DNA of 64,000 nt from Lachnospiraceae bacterium (GTDB taxonomy: Bacteria; Bacillota; Clostridia; Lachnospirales; Lachnospiraceae): positions 1 through 64,000 of the forward strand of contig JAEELW010000159.1 of the NCBI GenBank assembly GCA_016282915.1. Direction: 5' to 3'. The notes under the pieces are model-generated. The model saw only the letters and a program-made list of their open reading frames with translations. It did not search any database and had not been told where the DNA came from. Of this stretch, positions 20,106 to 29,200 are shown piece after piece. The number at the start of each line of letters is the position of its first letter. The stretch's first letter is position 1. Made by a program: the position numbers and the translations under genes.

Positions 20106-22350
20106 AAAACCCGATCACAAATTCTTCCCCTTTATCGGAAGGCCTGCGGATCAGTCCGTCTTCGGGAATACAGCTTATTCCGTTGACCGTAAGCGGCACT
20201 TCGCTCCTTATCCGCAGCTCGTTTCCCGCAAGGGAACGTACCACGGCTCTCTGCGCTTTTCCGTCCTTCCAGGAAAGTTCCGCCTCAAAGCCGCCGCGTG
20301 CCCGCAGACCGCGGAAGCTTCCGTTCTTCCAGGAGGACGGCAGCGCCGGCAGGAAACGCAGTTCTCCTTCCATGCTCTGCAGGAGCGCCTCACAGATCCC
20401 CGCGCCTCCTCCGAAATTCCCGTCGATCTGGAAAGGCGGATGCATGTCCAGAAGACTGTCTGCCGTGGAATGTGAGAACAAAGCCTTCAGATTCTGTTCC
20501 ACCTCTTCTCCCTCTTTCAGCCGTGCCCACATATTGATGATCCAGGCTCTGGACCAGCCGGTATGTCCGCCGCCGTGCGAAAGCCTTCTTTCAAGAGTCG
20601 TACGCGCCGCTTTCCGCAGGATATCGTCCTCATAACGGATGAGATGTGCAGGATACAGACCGTAAAGATGCGAGATGTGCCGGTGTCCCGGCTCCGTTTC
20701 CTCATAATCCTCCGCCCATTCCATGATCTGCCCGTACTGCCCGACCTCGGGTCTCGGCAGTCGTTCCTTCACTTTTGCGATCTCTTCGAGCAGCTTTTGC
20801 TGACGCACGTCCGTACTTATGATACTGCCGGCTTCGAGCAGCGCCCCGAAGAGGGTATGCAGGATCTGCGAATCCATGGAAGGCCCTTCGCAGAGATTTC
20901 CGCTCTCCCCGCTCTTTGTCCGGTAGGTATTTTCGGGCGATAAGGAAGGGCAGGTCACCAGCTGTCCCTTTTCGTTTTCCGTCAGGAAGTCCAGGAAGAA
21001 TTCTGCCGCCTCCAGCATCGTATCAAAGCTTTCCTCCAGAAATGCTTTATCCTGCGTAAAGAGATAATGCTCCCAGAGATGCGTGCAGAGCCAGGCCAGA
21101 CCCATGGGCCAGAGCGTTGCGGGCAGCCAGTAGTCCTGCGGTGCCGTATCTCCCCAGATATCCGTATTGTGATGGCAGACCGCACCGCGGCAGCCGTACA
21201 TCTTCCGCGCCGTCTCCCGGCCGTGCTCACGCATACGTTCGATCAGATCAAACAAAGGCCTGTGGCATTCCGAAAGATTCTGCACTTCCGCTCCCCAGTA
21301 ATTCATCTCTGCATTGATGTTCACCGTATATTTGCTGCCCCAGGCCGGCCGCATATCCGCATTCCATATCCCCTGCAGGTTTAAGGGCAGGCTCCCTTCC
21401 CGTGAGCCCGCGATGCAGAGATAACGTGAAAAGTTGAAATAAAGCTCCGAAAGTGCGGCAAAGGCTTCCTCATCACCCTCCCTTACTTTTTCAAGCAGGG
21501 CGTCCGTCGTAAGCCCGTCACACTCCGCACCAAGCGAAAGCGCGGCACGCCCGTACAGCGCGCTGTGATCCGCGCGATGCCGTCTGCGCAGCGCATCCGC
21601 TCCCAGCCGCATCCCCCGGTGCAGTTCGCAGAGGGCCCGGTTCTTATAATCCGATCCGCGGAAAGCCGTCTGTGCCGTAAGAAAGATACAGGCCCGGGAA
21701 GCGCCCCGGCAATAGAGACGGTTTGCTTCCGTCCCGCACTCTCCATCAGCTTCGATCGCAGCCACGCATACAAAGGGTATCCCCGCGCTTCCGCCGAAAA
21801 GTATGGTCTTCTCATCATAAGCCCGGTTCTCGTCATAACGTTCCTCACGTCCGCCGAGATACGCCGTAAATTCCAAAGCACCCTTCGTTTCGGAAATGAG
21901 TTCCACGACCATCAGCGCATCCGGGAAAGAGATAAAACTCTTCCGCAGGATCCTGTTCCCGTCCCTGCAAAACGAGACCGTATCCTCCGCCACGGAAAGA
22001 TCCAGCTCATGCCGGTAATCCGACACCTCCCCCGGCATATCGATCCGCAGATCGCCCAGCGGCTCATAATGTCGCTGCTGCGAATCACAGCCGTAAAAAG
22101 CTTTCTCACAGATTTTTTGCGCTTTTTCCGGATCCCCGTTCCGTATGGCCGAACGGATCTCCTCCAAAGCAGAAAGCGCCAGCGGATTGTTCCGCTCGCG
22201 CCAGTAACCGGACCACAGCGAGTCCTCGTTCAATGCAAAACGTTCATGCTCCGCGTTCCCGAACACCATGGCGCCGAGACGGCCGTTTCCCAGAGGAAGC
22301 GCATCATGCCATTGTTCCGCAGGCCGTTCATAGGATAAGATATGGGGCAT
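20104..22350 (-). CDS. GH95-family alpha-fucosidase/galactosidase-like enzyme
   Basis: This 748-residue protein has the GH95 layout. An N-terminal beta-sandwich starts with [22 protein letters not shown] and LNEDSLWSG. The (alpha/alpha)6 barrel contains [21 protein letters not shown] and NINAEMNYW, whose Asn residues help activate water in the characterised enzyme. [14 protein letters not shown] and [16 protein letters not shown] follow, and then a C-terminal beta domain. No signal peptide is present, so the substrate must be imported. The start has GGAGG upstream and lies six bases after potD, as the last gene of a long operon. Fucosidase activity is the usual family function, but alpha-galactosidase activity also occurs. 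Confidence 0.88.
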   Translation of the reverse strand: MPHILSYERPAEQWHDALPLGNGRLGAMVFGNAEHERFALNEDSLWSGYWRERNNPLALSALEEIRSAIRNGDPEKAQKICEKAFYGCDSQQRHYEPLGDLRIDMPGEVSDYRHELDLSVAEDTVSFCRDGNRILRKSFISFPDALMVVELISETKGALEFTAYLGGREERYDENRAYDEKTILFGGSAGIPFVCVAAIEADGECGTEANRLYCRGASRACIFLTAQTAFRGSDYKNRALCELHRGMRLGADALRRRHRADHSALYGRAALSLGAECDGLTTDALLEKVREGDEEAFAALSELYFNFSRYLCIAGSREGSLPLNLQGIWNADMRPAWGSKYTVNINAEMNYWGAEVQNLSECHRPLFDLIERMREHGRETARKMYGCRGAVCHHNTDIWGDTAPQDYWLPATLWPMGLAWLCTHLWEHYLFTQDKAFLEESFDTMLEAAEFFLDFLTENEKGQLVTCPSLSPENTYRTKSGESGNLCEGPSMDSQILHTLFGALLEAGSIISTDVRQQKLLEEIAKVKERLPRPEVGQYGQIMEWAEDYEETEPGHRHISHLYGLYPAHLIRYEDDILRKAARTTLERRLSHGGGHTGWSRAWIINMWARLKEGEEVEQNLKALFSHSTADSLLDMHPPFQIDGNFGGGAGICEALLQSMEGELRFLPALPSSWKNGSFRGLRARGGFEAELSWKDGKAQRAVVRSLAGNELRIRSEVPLTVNGISCIPEDGLIRRPSDKGEEFVIGF

Positions 22351-22356
22351 AAGCTC

Positions 22357-23844
22357 CTACCTCCCGCTCCGTTTTTTATGAAGACGATATGCCGAAAAAG
22401 CGGCGACAGCCCCGAGTATCGCAAGGGCGATCATCATACGCCAGAACATCGGGATCCTTTCCAGATTAAAGCAGCGCACATTGATCCACATATGATTGAT
22501 CCGCGCATTGGCCTCATCATCAAAATAACACATGATCGAGGAACGTTCCATCACTTCCGGCGTAGGATACTGTGCGAAAAGCTGCCGCGTGATCTGATCC
22601 TCGCTGGTCTCGATCATATACTCCTCATCTTCACCCCGGTCAAAAAACCAGCTCAGATCATATTCCTCCGGCTCTTCCTCATCATCCTCGGCACCATAGG
22701 TCCACTCGGCATATTCAAATACCGCATCTCCGTCAGTACCGCCGGAGATCGACGAGGTGTAGCCGATATAGTACATGTTACGCACCGCATTATCCGGTCG
22801 GGAAATGAAATTGACAAAAGCTTCCGCGGCTTTCTGTTTTTTTTCATCGGCGCCGACTCCGTCCTTCAGCATGACCCAGCCGTCGAACCAGAGGTTTGTA
22901 CATTCCTCGGGAACGGAATAGGCCAGCAGGAAGCCGTCTTCCTCTGCCTGATCCATCGCGTAGACCGCATCTCCGCTCCATTGCACATTTGCAAGCACCT
23001 TGCCGCTCACGATATCGGCCTTGCCGCTGTCGGTTTCAAAAGAATATGCGTTGTCTTTCGCTGCCTGCAGCCAGCCGAGCGCCGCATCCACCGTCTCCTC
23101 AGAATTGTCGTTCATCTCACTCTCCAGAAGCGCGGCATAATCGGGATCAGCGATAAAAGCCGGATCGGTCAGGTGCTCTCTCTTAAGCCCGGCAAGTGCG
23201 GGAAAATACGCATCACGCACATTATCCTTGATCGTGATCTGACGCTTCAGTTCTGGATCGCAGAGTGCGTTCCAGCTGTTCATCTTCTCCGCATCCACCT
23301 TTTCGGGATCATAGAGAAAACCGGTAACGCCCCACATATAGGCGGCAGCATATTCCGACCAGCGTTCTCCGCCGATCTCGTGATCGTCAAACTTCTCCCG
23401 GATGAACGGAGACACGTTTCTTACATAATAGTTTTCCGGGATATCCTCGTCAAAAAAGCCGTCGGAAAAAGCCGTGAGCTTATCTTCGGTCATCAGCTTC
23501 ATGAACATGTAATCGGAAGGGCAGACCAGATCGAACTCATCCCCGAGCGTGAGCATATTATACAGTTCCTCATTCGTACCGAAGCAGCTGTATTCCACCT
23601 TCACATGCTCGCCATAGGTCTCGTAATACCATTCCTCAAAATCTTCATAAAGTGCATTTTCACCTATGATATCGCCGCTCTCCAGATCGATGGTCTCCTC
23701 TTCATCCCAGTCGCCCAGGTCGATATATTCTTCCCAGTTGCAGACACGCAGGACCACGCCCTCATCGGCACTGTCGCCGGAAGACGAACAGCCCGCGATG
23801 AGCACGGAAAATATCATACTTAAGAAAAAGGCTCTTTTTTTCAT
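22357..23844 (-). CDS. potD: Polyamine ABC transporter substrate-binding lipoprotein (PotD-like)
   Basis: This 495-residue protein has a lipobox (SVLIAGCSSS) and then a PotD-type binding fold starting VVLRVCNWEEYID. It continues with FDLVCPSDYMFMKLM and the ligand-pocket region MWGVTGFLYDPEKV. It is longer than E. coli PotD (about 348) because of acidic insertions and a C-terminal hydrophobic helix near residues 465-485 (MMIALAILGAVAAF) followed by basic residues. It could therefore be anchored both by lipid and by a membrane helix. It overlaps potC by four bases. Spermidine or putrescine is inferred from the operon. Confidence 0.92.
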   Translation of the reverse strand: MKKRAFFLSMIFSVLIAGCSSSGDSADEGVVLRVCNWEEYIDLGDWDEEETIDLESGDIIGENALYEDFEEWYYETYGEHVKVEYSCFGTNEELYNMLTLGDEFDLVCPSDYMFMKLMTEDKLTAFSDGFFDEDIPENYYVRNVSPFIREKFDDHEIGGERWSEYAAAYMWGVTGFLYDPEKVDAEKMNSWNALCDPELKRQITIKDNVRDAYFPALAGLKREHLTDPAFIADPDYAALLESEMNDNSEETVDAALGWLQAAKDNAYSFETDSGKADIVSGKVLANVQWSGDAVYAMDQAEEDGFLLAYSVPEECTNLWFDGWVMLKDGVGADEKKQKAAEAFVNFISRPDNAVRNMYYIGYTSSISGGTDGDAVFEYAEWTYGAEDDEEEPEEYDLSWFFDRGEDEEYMIETSEDQITRQLFAQYPTPEVMERSSIMCYFDDEANARINHMWINVRCFNLERIPMFWRMMIALAILGAVAAFSAYRLHKKRSGR

Positions 23845-24656
23845 ACTTCCGCTTTTCTTCCTCCTGCCTCACGTCTGCGTCCGCCGCTCCGGTTTCCGAA
23901 AAGCGCGATGATGAGAACGATCAGAAAGATGATGGTCGACAGAGCCCAGAGTGCCGTCTTTACTTCGGTCTGGGAACCCCTTGTCGCATTCACAACATAA
24001 GTGGAGATCGTATCAAAGGTAGCAGGCTTGGTGTAGGTCGCCACAAAATAATCATCCAGCGACAGGGTCACCGCCATGGCAAAGCCCGACAGCACTCCGG
24101 GCATCACATGGGGCAGAACGATGCGTCGCAGCGCGACTGCCGGGGAAGCGCCCAGATCCAGTGCCGCCTCATAGATACTGGGATCCATCTGGCCCAGTCT
24201 CGGATAGACCGAAAGAAAGACAAAGGGTGCGCACAGCGTCACCTGTCCGGCCACCAGCGGGAAGAACGTATCCTTGCTGATGCCGAAAACAACGACCAGT
24301 AAGATACATACGGAAAAACCGGTCACCACATCCGCGTTTACCACCGGGATCTGGTTGACGGCGGAAAGCAGCTTCTGACTGCCGCGCCGGGAATAAAACA
24401 CGCCGATGGCACCTATGGTGCCGAGCACGGTCGAGATCACAGCTACGACCAGGGCCAGCAGCACGGTTCCCCAGATCATCTCGGAAAGTTCCGGTGTGGT
24501 AAAGAGCGTGATATAATTATTTAAGGAGAACGATCCGCTGAAGCCGATGGCCGTCGCGTCCGTAAAGCTGTACACCGCAAGGATCAGGATCGGAGCATAG
24601 ATCAAAAGCAGCGCCAGTACAAGGATCAGAATGAATATCCCCTGCTTTTTCTTCAT
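23841..24656 (-). CDS. potC: Polyamine ABC transporter permease PotC
   Basis: This 271-residue permease has six helices. The coupling motif EAALDLGASPAVALRRIVLP is the EAA loop of binding-protein-dependent importers, and the ending has a Lys/Arg-rich tail. It overlaps both potB and potD by four bases, which indicates translational coupling. Confidence 0.94.
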   Translation of the reverse strand: MKKKQGIFILILVLALLLIYAPILILAVYSFTDATAIGFSGSFSLNNYITLFTTPELSEMIWGTVLLALVVAVISTVLGTIGAIGVFYSRRGSQKLLSAVNQIPVVNADVVTGFSVCILLVVVFGISKDTFFPLVAGQVTLCAPFVFLSVYPRLGQMDPSIYEAALDLGASPAVALRRIVLPHVMPGVLSGFAMAVTLSLDDYFVATYTKPATFDTISTYVVNATRGSQTEVKTALWALSTIIFLIVLIIALFGNRSGGRRREAGGRKAEV

Positions 24657-25444
24657 ACCAGGCTCCCTCCTCTCGCATTTTCTTCTTTATTCCCGCCGCC
24701 AAGAAGCGTAAAGATACAGATCAGCGCCAGAAGGATCAGGCTGATCATGGAACCGCCGTGCCAGTCATACGCCGAGAAGTAGCTGCCGATCAGGCTTCCC
24801 ATGATATAGGTGGAATTGTAGAGCATCTCCAGTACCACATAATTGGTCATGGCCGGTAAGAACACCATGGCGATGCCGCTCACTACCCCGGGTATCGAAA
24901 GCGGGAAGGTCACGCGCAGGAATACTTGCTTACGGTCGGCTCCCAGATCCGAGGCCGCCTCCATAAGGCTTTTATCCATCCGCTCCAGCTGGTTGTAGAT
25001 CGGAAGTATCATAAACGGAAGAAAATCGTAACTCATGCCGATCACGGAATTCAGAAAAGGATGAAAGGCAAGATTGCCCTCGATCAGCGTAAGGATCTCT
25101 TTCAAAGCCGTAAGCCGCAGAGTAAAGTTGATCCACATGGGCATGATGAAGAGCAGAAGGATCACGGAACGCCTTTTTATCTGCGAAAAAGCCAGTGCAT
25201 ATGCCACAGGATAGGCAATGAGCAGACAAACCGCCGTTGTCACCAACGCCAGCATAAGGCTGTACAAAAGTGTTCCCATGGTATTGGGATCGGAGAAAAA
25301 TCCCGCAAGATTCTTCAGACTTACATGTCCGTCGCTTCCGGTCAGCGCATAACTTATGATGACTACCAGCGGCGCAATGACAAAAACAAGCAGGAAAAGC
25401 GCATAGGGTATGGCCAGCTGTTTTCTGGTAAAACGATATTTCAT
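24653..25444 (-). CDS. potB: Polyamine ABC transporter permease PotB
   Basis: This 263-residue permease has six helices. EAASDLGADRKQVFLRVTFPL is the EAA loop, and MPMWINFTLRLTALKEIL is typical of PotB. It follows potA by eight bases and overlaps potC. Confidence 0.94.
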   Translation of the reverse strand: MKYRFTRKQLAIPYALFLLVFVIAPLVVIISYALTGSDGHVSLKNLAGFFSDPNTMGTLLYSLMLALVTTAVCLLIAYPVAYALAFSQIKRRSVILLLFIMPMWINFTLRLTALKEILTLIEGNLAFHPFLNSVIGMSYDFLPFMILPIYNQLERMDKSLMEAASDLGADRKQVFLRVTFPLSIPGVVSGIAMVFLPAMTNYVVLEMLYNSTYIMGSLIGSYFSAYDWHGGSMISLILLALICIFTLLGGGNKEENARGGSLV

Positions 25445-25452
25445 GGCTCCCT

Positions 25453-26889
25453 CTATTTTTTCAGAGCAAAGCTCATCTTTTCCTCAGGCAGGATCAGACC
25501 GACCTGGTCGCCCATATTCCAGAGGTATTCATCGTCCACGATCAGGTCATGACCATGATCGGTACGAACCACATAGCAATAGTGGTCACCTTTATAGATC
25601 AGATTGATGATATGGCCTCTCGTGAGACCCGCATCCACATCATCGCTCATCTCGATATCGCCGGGCTCGATGGACACATGTACCTTAAGTCTGTCCGTAT
25701 CGATGGCGCTGCCGGCCGAATCCGTCAGCACACCTTCCACGATGCGGCTGCCGGGTATGATATCGCAGATATCGCATTCGATGGTCTTGCCGTTATAATC
25801 CAGCTTCAGATCCGCCGTCACCGTTGCTTCAAAACGCGTGGTATGGTCTTCGGCGATCATGACATGGATCCCGTCGGGTTCGAGGCACATTCCCACCGTA
25901 TCGCCGACTTTCTGCGCGCGTGTGGAGACGATGACCATCTCATACTTTCCGCTTTCCACCGTGATCTCGTAGTGCATTCCTTTAAATGTCACGGCAGTAA
26001 CGGTACCTACTACCGTCCCCTCTTCCGGCGCCGTGAGGATCACATCCTCCGGACGCACCACCACATCCACGAGTGTACCTTCATCCACATCATCCATACA
26101 GACAAACTCACCGCCGCAGAAACGGCACTTGAGCTTTCCGGTCATGATGCCCTTGAAGATATTGCTTTCACCGATAAAGTCCGCCACATAAGCGTTTTTC
26201 GGCTCATTATAGATATCCTCGGGCGTGCCGATCTGCTGGATGGATCCGCGGTTCATCACCACGATCTTATCCGACATCGTCAGCGCCTCTTCCTGATCAT
26301 GCGTTACATAGATAAAGGTGATGCCCAGCTGCTGGTGCATGGCTTTCAGCTCGATCTGCATCTCCTTGCGCATCTTCAGATCCAGTGCTCCCAGCGGTTC
26401 GTCCAGAAGCAGTATCTTGGGTTCGTTCACCAGAGCCCTGGCAATGGCGATACGCTGCTGCTGTCCGCCGGAAAGAGTCGCTACGCTGCGCTCTTCAAAA
26501 CCCTCCAGATCCACGAGATCCAGCACATGTTTCACCTTATTCACGATCTCTTCGCGCGGAAGCTTTTTCAGCTTCAGCCCGAAAGCGATGTTTTCGAAGA
26601 TGTTCATGTGAGGGAAAAGCGCATAACGCTGGAATACCGTATTGATCGGCCTCTTATTGGGCGGGAGCAGGGTGATATCGCTCCCGTCCAGAAGGATCTT
26701 TCCCTCCGTAGGCATATCAAAACCGGCGATCATACGGAGCGTCGTGGTCTTTCCGCAGCCGGAAGGCCCGAGGAAGGTGACAAACTCACCGCGGCGCACC
26801 GAGAGATTAAAATCCCTGACGGCGATGGAACCATCGTCATCAAAGCGCTTGGTTATATTTTTCAGTTCTATGATATTATCTTCAGCCAT
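25453..26889 (-). CDS. potA: Polyamine ABC transporter ATP-binding protein PotA, extended
   Basis: The first 240 residues are a standard PotA ATPase: Walker A GPSGCGKTT (37-45), signature LSGGQQQR, and LLLDEPLGALDLKMRK. The whole protein is 478 residues, about 100 longer than E. coli PotA. The extra length is a second TOBE-like beta domain and a Cys cluster, CRFCGGEFVC, in the first one, which could bind metal. The gene begins one base inside the upstream stop codon (TGATG). Confidence 0.93.
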   Translation of the reverse strand: MAEDNIIELKNITKRFDDDGSIAVRDFNLSVRRGEFVTFLGPSGCGKTTTLRMIAGFDMPTEGKILLDGSDITLLPPNKRPINTVFQRYALFPHMNIFENIAFGLKLKKLPREEIVNKVKHVLDLVDLEGFEERSVATLSGGQQQRIAIARALVNEPKILLLDEPLGALDLKMRKEMQIELKAMHQQLGITFIYVTHDQEEALTMSDKIVVMNRGSIQQIGTPEDIYNEPKNAYVADFIGESNIFKGIMTGKLKCRFCGGEFVCMDDVDEGTLVDVVVRPEDVILTAPEEGTVVGTVTAVTFKGMHYEITVESGKYEMVIVSTRAQKVGDTVGMCLEPDGIHVMIAEDHTTRFEATVTADLKLDYNGKTIECDICDIIPGSRIVEGVLTDSAGSAIDTDRLKVHVSIEPGDIEMSDDVDAGLTRGHIINLIYKGDHYCYVVRTDHGHDLIVDDEYLWNMGDQVGLILPEEKMSFALKK

Positions 26890-27413
26890 CAGAACAGATC
26901 CGTAATGAAACGCGTCGTCTTGGTTGTGAAACGGTCGTAAACAAGCTCCACGGTCATTTCGGCCCTGGTCACACGGGATATACGTATCTTCATGCTCTTC
27001 TGATCCCGTTCATTCTTGTCCTTATAGCTTCCGGGTTCGGGAACAAGCCACAGCTCCGGATGGGTCTTTCCTTCTGCAGGCGGATGGATCGTAAAGGTAT
27101 AACGGGTGCTTTCCCCGTTTACATTGGTACTCGCATTCTGCTTATAGGTCTTTGCGATCCCTTCGTAAACCCCGTTCACATTTTCACCGGGCTGATCGAT
27201 AAACTCCCAGTATTCAATTTCTTTTCCGTCTACATCCTTGGGTATATGCCACACTTTTGCGATGTTTTCCACCGTCACCTCACGTGAGATGATCAGATTA
27301 TCCGCTACAAACCAGCCTACCGCGATCAGCACGGCAAGAAAGATCAGGCCGATGATCATTCCGCCGATATCTTTCTTCTCCGTTTTTTTCTGCTTAACCT
27401 TGATCGTCTGCAT
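26889..27413 (-). CDS. Single-pass membrane protein of unknown function in the pot operon
   Basis: This 174-residue protein has a Lys-rich cytoplasmic N-terminus, one membrane helix (about 18-41, GGMIIGLIFLAVLIAVGW) and an extracellular beta-rich domain. I recognise no family. Its TGATG junction with potA implies co-translation, so it may assist or sense the polyamine transporter. That role is only inferred. Confidence 0.8.
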   Translation of the reverse strand: MQTIKVKQKKTEKKDIGGMIIGLIFLAVLIAVGWFVADNLIISREVTVENIAKVWHIPKDVDGKEIEYWEFIDQPGENVNGVYEGIAKTYKQNASTNVNGESTRYTFTIHPPAEGKTHPELWLVPEPGSYKDKNERDQKSMKIRISRVTRAEMTVELVYDRFTTKTTRFITDLF

Positions 27414-27456
27414 AGTTGCTTTTCCTCCTTATGTAAACTCAGTTTTTAAGCGTTTT

Positions 27457-28860
27457 TTATTCTCCGATAGCCTCCAGACGCTGTCTCGCTTTGTCTGCCT
27501 GGGCACTGTCCGGAAATCTGGTCAGAAGATCGTTAAAGATATCTGCCGCCTGGTTCACGTCCCCGCTCTCATAACAGCATACCCCGAGATAATATAACGC
27601 ATCATCATTGTTCGGATCATATTCGCAGGCCTTTTTCAGGTATGCGATAGCATTGACGTAATCCTGCTGATGGAAAGCGTCCATGCCGTTATTGTAATAA
27701 CTCTCGCCCACCGTTCCGCCGATGTGATCACGAAGATACTCATACAGCTCCTTAAACTTCGGAGGCGCACTCTGCTCCACGTAATCGTCGGTGATCCGGG
27801 AAAGATACTGATCCACATCCATCCCGCCGGAATCCGCAAGGAATGCCAGAACCGCCGAATGAAGGTTCTCATTTGCCGCAATGGCCCCGTCCTCACCGCT
27901 GTATCCGTCGATCAGATCGGACTGCTTCGCAACATTTCCTTCCAGTTCCCGGATACGGGTATTCAGATCCGTGATCTCGCTGTTTTTCTGCTCGATCTGC
28001 TTGGTGTATTCCTGTGTTTTTTCGCTTTCCTCGCTCCGGACCTGTGCTTCCCGGCCGGGTATGATCAGAAACCAGGTCGCAAGCACGCCTACCAGTATAC
28101 CCAGAGCGATCTCCAGAAATACATGCAGTCCCAGGGGTTCCTTCCCAGCCACCGGCTGGATGAGCACATCGCTCCCGTTCCTGGTGTAGACCGCCGCCGG
28201 TTCTTCCCTGTGCCTGTGCCGTCGTCCCTGACTGCGTTCGTCGCCATAAAGCTTTTCCTGGCACTCCTGCAGGTAGAGCAACGCATCCACATCGCCCACA
28301 TCCATCCGCCGGCAGCGTTCCAGTTCACGCTTGGCATGCTCCCAGTCCTGACTCTGCATATATAAGAGTCCCAGAAGACGATGTGCCTTTATGAAACCGG
28401 GATTCAGGCTGATGACTTTCTTCAATTGTATAACCGCGAGATCATTATTGCCCTGCCGGCAATATTCCAAAGCCACATTATACTTCTTTAATGTGGTATT
28501 GATCGTTTCCTGACGACCCTTGTCCGCCGGGATCATATTGAGATACTCTTCCGCGACATTTCTCTCCGAGTGGTAATTCATACTTACGACCCACTGGACG
28601 AGCGCGGAACCCGCTTCCCCCATCTCATAATAAATGAGGCCAAGCAGATTTCTGGCATCTGTATGATTCTTATTGCACTTCAGGCACTCTTTCAGGACAC
28701 GGATCGCACCGCTCAGATCCCTGACGCGGGCACGATCGATCCCTTCATTATAAAGCCGGTTCGATGTATAACAGATCTTCTTATACCGGCTGACATCCGC
28801 GCCGCAATTGGTACAATAATCCAGTTCGGACAGGGCAGCTCCGCATAAATAGCAGTCCAC
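27457..28860 (-). CDS. Zinc-ribbon and TPR membrane protein
   Basis: This 467-residue protein begins with a zinc ribbon (CYLCGAALSELDYCTNCGA; Cys 3, 6, 16, 19) and then TPR repeats to about residue 200. A membrane helix (about 250-272) follows, then a predicted coiled coil (EKTQEYTKQIEQKNSEITDL). The C-terminal extracytoplasmic TPR region ends in ALYYLGVCCYESGDVNQAA. TPRs therefore lie on both sides of the membrane. It is the second gene of the operon and probably a scaffold. No enzymatic motif is present. Confidence 0.85.
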   Translation of the reverse strand: MDCYLCGAALSELDYCTNCGADVSRYKKICYTSNRLYNEGIDRARVRDLSGAIRVLKECLKCNKNHTDARNLLGLIYYEMGEAGSALVQWVVSMNYHSERNVAEEYLNMIPADKGRQETINTTLKKYNVALEYCRQGNNDLAVIQLKKVISLNPGFIKAHRLLGLLYMQSQDWEHAKRELERCRRMDVGDVDALLYLQECQEKLYGDERSQGRRHRHREEPAAVYTRNGSDVLIQPVAGKEPLGLHVFLEIALGILVGVLATWFLIIPGREAQVRSEESEKTQEYTKQIEQKNSEITDLNTRIRELEGNVAKQSDLIDGYSGEDGAIAANENLHSAVLAFLADSGGMDVDQYLSRITDDYVEQSAPPKFKELYEYLRDHIGGTVGESYYNNGMDAFHQQDYVNAIAYLKKACEYDPNNDDALYYLGVCCYESGDVNQAADIFNDLLTRFPDSAQADKARQRLEAIGE

Positions 28861-28866
28861 GCCTTA

Positions 28867-29031
28867 TCACCCCTGTTGGTTATTTATGACTGTTGCCTGA
28901 TCATAGTTCTCGGACATATTCAGAAGTATATCCATCATGTCCGAGAGGTCTTCCTTGTTCAACGTCTCCTGAACGTCATCGACTTCCAGGCTTTTATGAA
29001 ATTTCTTCAATTCTTCTTCAAATACGATCAT
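28867..29031 (-). CDS. Small acidic protein, first gene of the pot operon
   Basis: This 54-residue protein (MIVFEEELKKFHKSLEVDDV...) is predicted helical and acidic. AAGGGG lies six bases before the ATG at 29031, whereas the longer frame to 29061 has none. It precedes the zinc-ribbon/TPR gene by six bases. Family unknown. Confidence 0.65.
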   Translation of the reverse strand: MIVFEEELKKFHKSLEVDDVQETLNKEDLSDMMDILLNMSENYDQATVINNQQG

Positions 29032-29090
29032 CTTTTTCCCCTTTGTCAGTCTGCCGTACAAAAAACACCGGCCAGAACTGTCCGCTTTTT

Positions 29091-29119
29091 ATAATACATA
29101 ATCAAAGGACAAAAATCAA
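29091..29119 (-). promoter_or_regulatory. Promoter of the eight-gene pot/GH95 operon
   Basis: TTGATT, a 17-base spacer and TATTAT. The motif TTTTATGTAAATG (29127-29139) lies directly upstream of the -35 and matches the repeated motif seen at 35.9-36.2 kb, so it is a candidate operator. Confidence 0.6.
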
Positions 29120-29200
29120 TCTATATTTTATGTAAATGATGCCAGGGTCAAAAGCTCATCTAAAGTGAATAAAAAACAATTGGCCTTAACATCATGTAAA

